Below are positions 20,256 to 24,467 of a stretch of DNA of 24,467 nucleotides, one piece after another (position 1 is the stretch's first letter; every line of letters begins with the position of its first letter). The notes under the pieces were generated by a model. It had not been told where the DNA came from. It ran no database searches and saw only the letters and a program-made list of their open reading frames with translations. The position numbers and the translations under genes are program-made. The DNA is from DASXHZ01 sp036488085 (GTDB taxonomy: Bacteria; Acidobacteriota; Thermoanaerobaculia; Gp7-AA8): the NCBI GenBank assembly GCA_036488085.1, contig DASXHZ010000002.1, forward strand, positions 1 through 24,467, written 5' to 3'.

Positions 20256-21304
20256 CGATAAACGCGCGGCACCCGCGCACTGATGCTACAGAACACTTCG
20301 TACGAGATTGTATCGATGCGCGCGGCGATCTCGTCGGCCGTGATGCCGTCGCCGAGGAGGACCACCTCGTCGCCGGCGGCGGCGCCCTGTATGTCCGTGA
20401 CGTCGATCGTGACGAGATCCATCGAGACGCGGCCGACGATCGGCGCACGCCGGCCGCGGACGAGAACCGTCCCGTTGTTCGACTGGAGGCGATTGAATCC
20501 GTCGGCGTAACCGACCGGCAGCGTCGCGATGCGGCTCTCGCGCGTGGTGTGAAAAGTCGTCCCGTATCCGATCGCGTGGCCGGGAGGGAGCGTCTTGAGC
20601 CGGGCGATCTCGGTGCGCCACCGCATGACGCCGTCGTACAGCGCGATGCCGACGCGGGCGAGGTCGCCCGGCCGCACCAAACCCCGCAACGTCGCCGCGC
20701 TGTTGGCGAAATGCTGCAGCGGCGCGTCGATGGCGGCCCGCATCCGGTCGAAGCGCTCGATCTGTTCTTGTGTGAATTCGGGATCGTCGTCGGCGCTCGC
20801 AAAGTGGGTGTAGACGCCGTCGACGTGCAGGCGCGGTGTCGCGCGAATCTTCTCCACCACGGCGGGAAGCTCCGTTTCGGTAACGCCCATCCGCCCCATT
20901 CCGCTATCGAGCTTCAGGTGCACGTGGACGTCGCGCGACCGCGCAACCTCGCATGCGATCGCCAGCTCCTCGGGACCAGGGACGCCGAGGGTGATGTCGT
21001 TGTCGCCAGCGGCAACGATCCCGCGTTCACCGACCGGGCCGAAGACGATGATCGGAAGCGTGATCCCGGCGCGCCGGAGCTGAAGCGCCTCCTCGAGGAG
21101 CGCGACCGCGATCATCGCGACGCGGCCGGGATCGCAGAGGCGCGCCAGCTCCACGGCGCCGTGGCCGTACGCGTTCGCTTTCAGCACCGCGACGAGGCGG
21201 GCGCGCTCGGGAAGCCGGCCCACGATCGCGTCGATATTGCGCGAGAAGGCGCCGGTGTCGACTTCGGCCCACGTCGGCCGGAAGCGTTCAGCTGCTCCAG
21301 ACAT
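20252..21304 (-). CDS. alr: Alanine racemase
   Basis: This 350-residue PLP enzyme converts L-alanine to D-alanine for peptidoglycan. PLP Lys42 lies in VAVLKANAYGHGAVEL; the second catalytic base Tyr247 lies in AIGYGTTFHT, close to LPVGYADGFNR. The barrel also shows KLDSGMGRMG, YTHFASADD and RVGIALYDG; the C-terminal beta domain starts near VLVRGRRAPIVGRVSMDLVT. Length is normal to slightly short. The start at 21304 overlaps the upstream SDR gene by 17 bp, and the stop overlaps mlaE, so SDR-alr-mlaE form a coupled unit. The order hints that D-Ala supply and envelope lipid transport share regulation. Confidence 0.96.
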   Translation of the reverse strand: MSGAAERFRPTWAEVDTGAFSRNIDAIVGRLPERARLVAVLKANAYGHGAVELARLCDPGRVAMIAVALLEEALQLRRAGITLPIIVFGPVGERGIVAAGDNDITLGVPGPEELAIACEVARSRDVHVHLKLDSGMGRMGVTETELPAVVEKIRATPRLHVDGVYTHFASADDDPEFTQEQIERFDRMRAAIDAPLQHFANSAATLRGLVRPGDLARVGIALYDGVMRWRTEIARLKTLPPGHAIGYGTTFHTTRESRIATLPVGYADGFNRLQSNNGTVLVRGRRAPIVGRVSMDLVTIDVTDIQGAAAGDEVVLLGDGITADEIAARIDTISYEVFCSISARVPRVYR

Positions 21305-21995
21305 TCAGGTTCTGTCCGTTCATCGGCCGCGAGTCGGAGGAGGCGAGGAAGCGGATCGCACGCGCGATCTCGTCCGACGTCATCGCCGCCGGGGCGCCTC
21401 CGCTCACTTCCGCCCACATCGGCGTATCTACGGAGCCGGGGCTCACGCAGTTCACTCGCACGCCCGCGTTTCGCACTTCGACCGCGAGCGCCTCGGTCAT
21501 CTCGATCACGGCCGCCTTCGACGCGCAATACGAGACGAAGCCGGGGAACTTCTTCGGCCCGATCACTCCCGAGATCGACGCGACGTTCACGATCGCCCCG
21601 CTCCTGCGCGCCAGCATGGCCGGCAGCGCGCGTCGAGTCGCGAGGTACGTGCCGCGCACGTTGACCGCAAACATGCGATCCCAACGATCGGGCGGGGTGT
21701 CGAGGAGCGGCGCGACGTCGGTCATCCCGGCATTATTGACGAGCACGTCGCAGTCGCCGAACCGCGACTCGACGTCATTGAAGAGCCCCTCGACGTCCGC
21801 TTCGTGTGCAACGTCGCCGGCGACCGCCAGTATTCGGTCTCCCGCAAGCTCCGTGAGCTTCTCCGCCGATCGCGCGAAGATCGCGACTAGCGCACCCTCG
21901 CGCGCGAACAGCTCCGCCGTGGCGCGGCCGATGCCGCTCGACGCGCCGGTGACGACGACGACCTTGTCGGTGAACTCGCTCTTCTCCATCCGCAT
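21288..21995 (-). CDS. Short-chain dehydrogenase/reductase (FabG-like)
   Basis: This 235-residue classical SDR has TGASSGIG (16-23) for NAD(P), VNNAG (86-90), the catalytic Ser140 in NVASISG, and Tyr156/Lys160 in SYCASK. PGSVDTPM follows for cofactor closure. Substrate cannot be read from sequence; FabG-type ketoacyl reduction or sugar/alcohol oxidation are options. The C-terminus MNGQNLNVWSS resembles the GQ-type end of FabG-like enzymes. The start at 21995 has AAAGGA just upstream. It is the first gene of the minus-strand unit leading to alr, mlaE and mlaF, and is divergent from puuD across 66 bp. Confidence 0.9.
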   Translation of the reverse strand: MRMEKSEFTDKVVVVTGASSGIGRATAELFAREGALVAIFARSAEKLTELAGDRILAVAGDVAHEADVEGLFNDVESRFGDCDVLVNNAGMTDVAPLLDTPPDRWDRMFAVNVRGTYLATRRALPAMLARRSGAIVNVASISGVIGPKKFPGFVSYCASKAAVIEMTEALAVEVRNAGVRVNCVSPGSVDTPMWAEVSGGAPAAMTSDEIARAIRFLASSDSRPMNGQNLNVWSS

Positions 21996-22061
21996 ATAAT
22001 CCTTTCACTGCCCGTACCCGATATATCCCACCAGGGGCAAGCGATCTTTGAAGGAGAGGCA

Positions 22062-22847
22062 ATGAATTCAGATGTGAACACTCTGCTTCAGGCCATTTTT
22101 CGATGGGCCCACGTCGTGGCTGGTATCACTTGGATCGGCCACCTTTACTTCTTCAACTGGGTCAACGGTCCCTTCCAGGGAAAGATCGACGGCCCGACCA
22201 AACGCGCCGTCAATCCTGAACTGATGCCGCGCGCACTCTTCTGGTTCCGCTGGGGCGCCGCGTGGACATGGATCACCGGCATTCTCCTCGCGGGGCTGAT
22301 CTACTACCAGAGCAAGGAAGTGCTCTTCGAGCAGGACCACGCCGGCAACCCGTGGCTCTGGCTCGCCATCCTGCTGGTCTGCTGGGCGGTCGGCTTCGTC
22401 GTCTACAACGCGATCATGAAGGCGCTGGCGAACAAAGTCGTCGGCGCGATCATCTGCATGGTCCTCTACGCGGGTGTGTGGTACCTGCTCGAGTGCGTCG
22501 GCCACTACAGCGGCCGCGCGCTCTACATCCACGGCGGCGCGACGTTCGGCACGATCATGGCCCTCAACGTCTGGATGATCATCTGGCCGTATCAGAAGAA
22601 GATCCTGACCGCTCTGAAGGAAGGCAACCCGCTGCCGGCCACCGATCCGATCGTGGGGATAGCCGGACTTCGCTCGCGCCACAACACGTATATGTCGGTG
22701 CCGCTGGTGTTCTTCATGATCAGCAACCATTACCCGACGATCTTCGCGGCTACGTATCGCGATGCCTACGCGGCGGTCGTGATCATCGTCGCGTTCCTGA
22801 TCACTCGCGCCATGTACGCAAAGGCCCCGAAGGTTCCGGGAATCTAG
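22062..22847 (+). CDS. puuD: PuuD-like urate oxidase N-terminal domain membrane protein
   Basis: This 261-residue protein resembles the membrane part of urate hydroxylase PuuD: FRWAHVVAGITWIGHLYFFN (His17, His27), FFNWVNGPFQ, FWFRWGAAWTWITGILLAGL, GHYSGRALYIHGGATFGTI and MALNVWMIIWPYQ. About seven hydrophobic segments are seen. Known PuuD enzymes oxidise urate to 5-hydroxyisourate and carry a C-terminal cytochrome c; that domain is absent here. Electrons may go elsewhere, or the protein may not act on urate. GAAGGAGAGG before the ATG is a strong ribosome site. No other purine-catabolism genes are in the window. Confidence 0.85.
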   Translation: MNSDVNTLLQAIFRWAHVVAGITWIGHLYFFNWVNGPFQGKIDGPTKRAVNPELMPRALFWFRWGAAWTWITGILLAGLIYYQSKEVLFEQDHAGNPWLWLAILLVCWAVGFVVYNAIMKALANKVVGAIICMVLYAGVWYLLECVGHYSGRALYIHGGATFGTIMALNVWMIIWPYQKKILTALKEGNPLPATDPIVGIAGLRSRHNTYMSVPLVFFMISNHYPTIFAATYRDAYAAVVIIVAFLITRAMYAKAPKVPGI

Positions 22848-22848
22848 G

Positions 22849-23628
22849 TTGCGGCTTCTCCAGGTAGACGCGTTCACCGATACGGCATTCAAAGGCAATC
22901 CCGCCGCGGTCTGCATCCTCGACCGCGAGCGGGATGCCGCCTGGATGCAGGACGTCGCGAAGGAGATGAACCTCTCCGAGACGGCGTTCCTCCTCCACCA
23001 CGCCGACGGCTTCGGCCTCCGCTGGTTCACCCCTGCGGTCGAGGTTGCACTCTGCGGCCACGCGACTCTCGCGAGCGCGCATGCACTGTGGGAGGAGCGG
23101 ATCCTCGAGACTGACGCGCGCTTCCATACGTTGAGCGGACTCCTCACGGCGTCACGCAATGGCGACCTGATCGAGCTCGACTTCCCGGCGAAAGCGGAGG
23201 AGGCGACAGACGCGCCGCCGCTGCTGCTCGAGTCGCTCGGCGCCAAGCCGGTCTACGTCGGACAGAATCAGTTCGACTATCTGGTGGAAGTCGGCACCGA
23301 GGAAGAGCTCCGCGCGCTGAATCCCGATCACGCGCGGCTGCGCACGATCAAAGTACGCGGCGTGATCGTCACCGCCCGCTCATCCGATCCGCGATTCGAC
23401 TTCGTCTCCCGCTTCTTCGCCCCAGGCTCCGGCGTCGACGAAGACCCGGTGACCGGCTCGGCGCACTGCGCGCTGACGCCGTACTGGTCGAAGAAGCTGG
23501 GCAAAATGCAGATGACGGCGTTCCAGGCCTCCGCGCGCGGCGGCGTCGTTCACGTCCGCCTGGCCGGCGATCGCGTGAAGCTGGGCGGCCACGCCGTCAC
23601 GGTCCTTCGAGGCGAGCTGCTGGCGTGA
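22849..23628 (+). CDS. PhzF-family isomerase/epimerase-like protein
   Basis: This 259-residue protein has the PhzF double-domain fold. The catalytic Glu44 is in NLSETAFL, and other conserved blocks are LRWFTPAVEVALCGHATLAS, SRFFAPGSGVDEDPVTGSAH and CALTPYW. PhzF isomerises a phenazine precursor; most relatives are uncharacterised isomerases, and the lack of other phz genes argues against phenazine synthesis. It starts with TTG one base after the puuD stop, without a clear ribosome site, so it depends on read-through or coupling from puuD. Confidence 0.9.
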   Translation: MRLLQVDAFTDTAFKGNPAAVCILDRERDAAWMQDVAKEMNLSETAFLLHHADGFGLRWFTPAVEVALCGHATLASAHALWEERILETDARFHTLSGLLTASRNGDLIELDFPAKAEEATDAPPLLLESLGAKPVYVGQNQFDYLVEVGTEEELRALNPDHARLRTIKVRGVIVTARSSDPRFDFVSRFFAPGSGVDEDPVTGSAHCALTPYWSKKLGKMQMTAFQASARGGVVHVRLAGDRVKLGGHAVTVLRGELLA

Positions 23629-23639
23629 TCGAACTGTAA

Positions 23640-24467
23640 ATGGACATCCGGCACCTCCTCGAGAAGATCGAATACGAGACGCTCGTCCCGCGCGCCGCGA
23701 AGAGTGCGGAGACGCGCGGGCGCGACCGCGACGAGCCGGAAGACGACCTCCGCCCCGCCTACCAGCGCGACCGCGACCGGATCATCCACTGCAAGGCGTT
23801 CCGCCGCCTGAAGCACAAGACGCAGGTCTTCCTCGCGCCCGAGGGCGATCACTACCGCACGCGGCTCACGCACGTGCTCGAGGTGATGCAGATCGCGCGA
23901 ACGATCGCGAAGTCGCTCCGCCTCAACGAGATCCTCACGGAGGCGATCGCGCTCGGACATGACCTCGGGCACTCAGCCTTCGGCCACGCCGGAGAAGCGG
24001 CGCTCAACAAGCTCGTACGCGGCGGCTTCGATCACTACCGGCAATCGGTCCGCGTCGTCGAGAAGCTCGAGAACGACGGCCGCGGGCTGAACCTGACGGT
24101 CGAAGTGCGTGACGGCATCCTGAAACACTCCAAGGGCGAAAAGGGCGAACTGCTCCGCACGCGTCCGAAGTCGCGCGCGCTCACGCTCGAAGGCGACATC
24201 GTCCGGATCAGCGACATCATCGCGTACGTCAACCACGACATCGACGACGGCATCCGCGCCGGCGTGCTGACCGAGGACGACATCCCGAAAGACATTCGCA
24301 AGGCGCTCGGCAACAAAGGCGGCGACCGCATCGACCGCATGGTGCGCGACGTCATCGATTCGACGCTGGCCTGCGATTACGACCAGATCGCGATGTCTGC
24401 CGAGGTGCTCGATGCGCTGGAAGAGCTGCGGACGTACATGTTCCAGAACATGTATCTGACGCCGACG
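23640..24467 (+). CDS. dgt: dGTPase-like HD-domain triphosphohydrolase (partial, runs off window)
   Basis: The reading frame from ATG at 23640 stays open for 276 residues to the last base, so the gene is cut by the window edge. Motifs are those of dGTPase-like enzymes: RPAYQRDRDRIIHCKAFRRL and KHKTQVF near the start, RTRLTHVLEV (His78), then the HD pair ALGHDLGHSAFGHAGE (His107, Asp108, His111) and a later metal Asp in RISDIIAYVNHD (Asp192). It hydrolyses dGTP or other dNTPs to deoxynucleoside and triphosphate. It lies 11 bp downstream of the PhzF-like gene on the same strand. Confidence 0.93.
   Translation, partial: MDIRHLLEKIEYETLVPRAAKSAETRGRDRDEPEDDLRPAYQRDRDRIIHCKAFRRLKHKTQVFLAPEGDHYRTRLTHVLEVMQIARTIAKSLRLNEILTEAIALGHDLGHSAFGHAGEAALNKLVRGGFDHYRQSVRVVEKLENDGRGLNLTVEVRDGILKHSKGEKGELLRTRPKSRALTLEGDIVRISDIIAYVNHDIDDGIRAGVLTEDDIPKDIRKALGNKGGDRIDRMVRDVIDSTLACDYDQIAMSAEVLDALEELRTYMFQNMYLTPT

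Overview
The window is a high-GC bacterial chromosome segment. Most genes are housekeeping genes packed in overlapping operons, mixed with a few accessory genes and some unusual intergenic repeats. Gene content (PatA-type DUF4388 protein, MlaE/MlaF pair, PuuD-type membrane protein, xseA-xseB-ispA-dxs order) and repeats built on GAGCGAAGCGAAGGA suggest a Gram-negative, soil-type lineage, perhaps Acidobacteriota. That placement is inference: no rRNA or other marker is present.

Layout. (1) 1-2405, + strand: four closely spaced genes (202-aa unknown protein, protealysin-like M4 metalloprotease, 115-aa and 44-aa unknown proteins) ending at a strong hairpin. (2) 2741-4286, + strand: an AT-richer two-gene unit, a DEDDh 3'-5' exonuclease overlapping a Pol-beta-type nucleotidyltransferase, probably acquired horizontally. 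(3) 4389-6092: a DUF1801/YdeI-like protein, a stand-alone protein with an EF-Tu-domain-II-like start, and a BrnA/CopG antitoxin whose BrnT-like toxin survives only as a 3' stub. (4) 6092-8434, - strand: PcrA/UvrD helicase. (5) 8439-8947: six ~80-bp tandem repeats between 38-bp inverted ends, abutting the pcrA start. (6) 9029-10854, + strand: TatA (58 aa), a DUF4388 protein and RfbD, then a 32-bp-arm inverted repeat between convergent genes. (7) 10950-17929, mostly - strand: the xseA-xseB-ispA-dxs-tlyA order, interrupted by a + strand polytopic membrane protein (between dxs and tlyA) and by a ~400-bp hairpin repeat array (between xseA and xseB). (8) 18035-18633, + strand: a Thr-rich exported protein or lipoprotein with a strong terminator. 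(9) 18638-21995, - strand: SDR, alanine racemase, MlaE and MlaF, with an AT-rich heptamer hairpin between mlaE and mlaF. (10) 22062-24467, + strand: PuuD-like protein, PhzF-like protein and a dGTPase that runs off the window.

Functional links. ispA and dxs belong to isoprenoid precursor and prenyl chain synthesis; xseA and xseB form exonuclease VII; mlaE and mlaF form the inner-membrane core of an MCE-type lipid transporter; alr supplies D-alanine for peptidoglycan.

The least ordinary features are a set of intergenic elements that differ in sequence but share one design: short words of 7 or 8 nt repeated in tandem and closed by an inverted copy of the same words. They sit at operon junctions, sometimes directly against a start or stop codon. 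The exonuclease-nucleotidyltransferase pair and the protease operon are the best candidates for undescribed protein systems.
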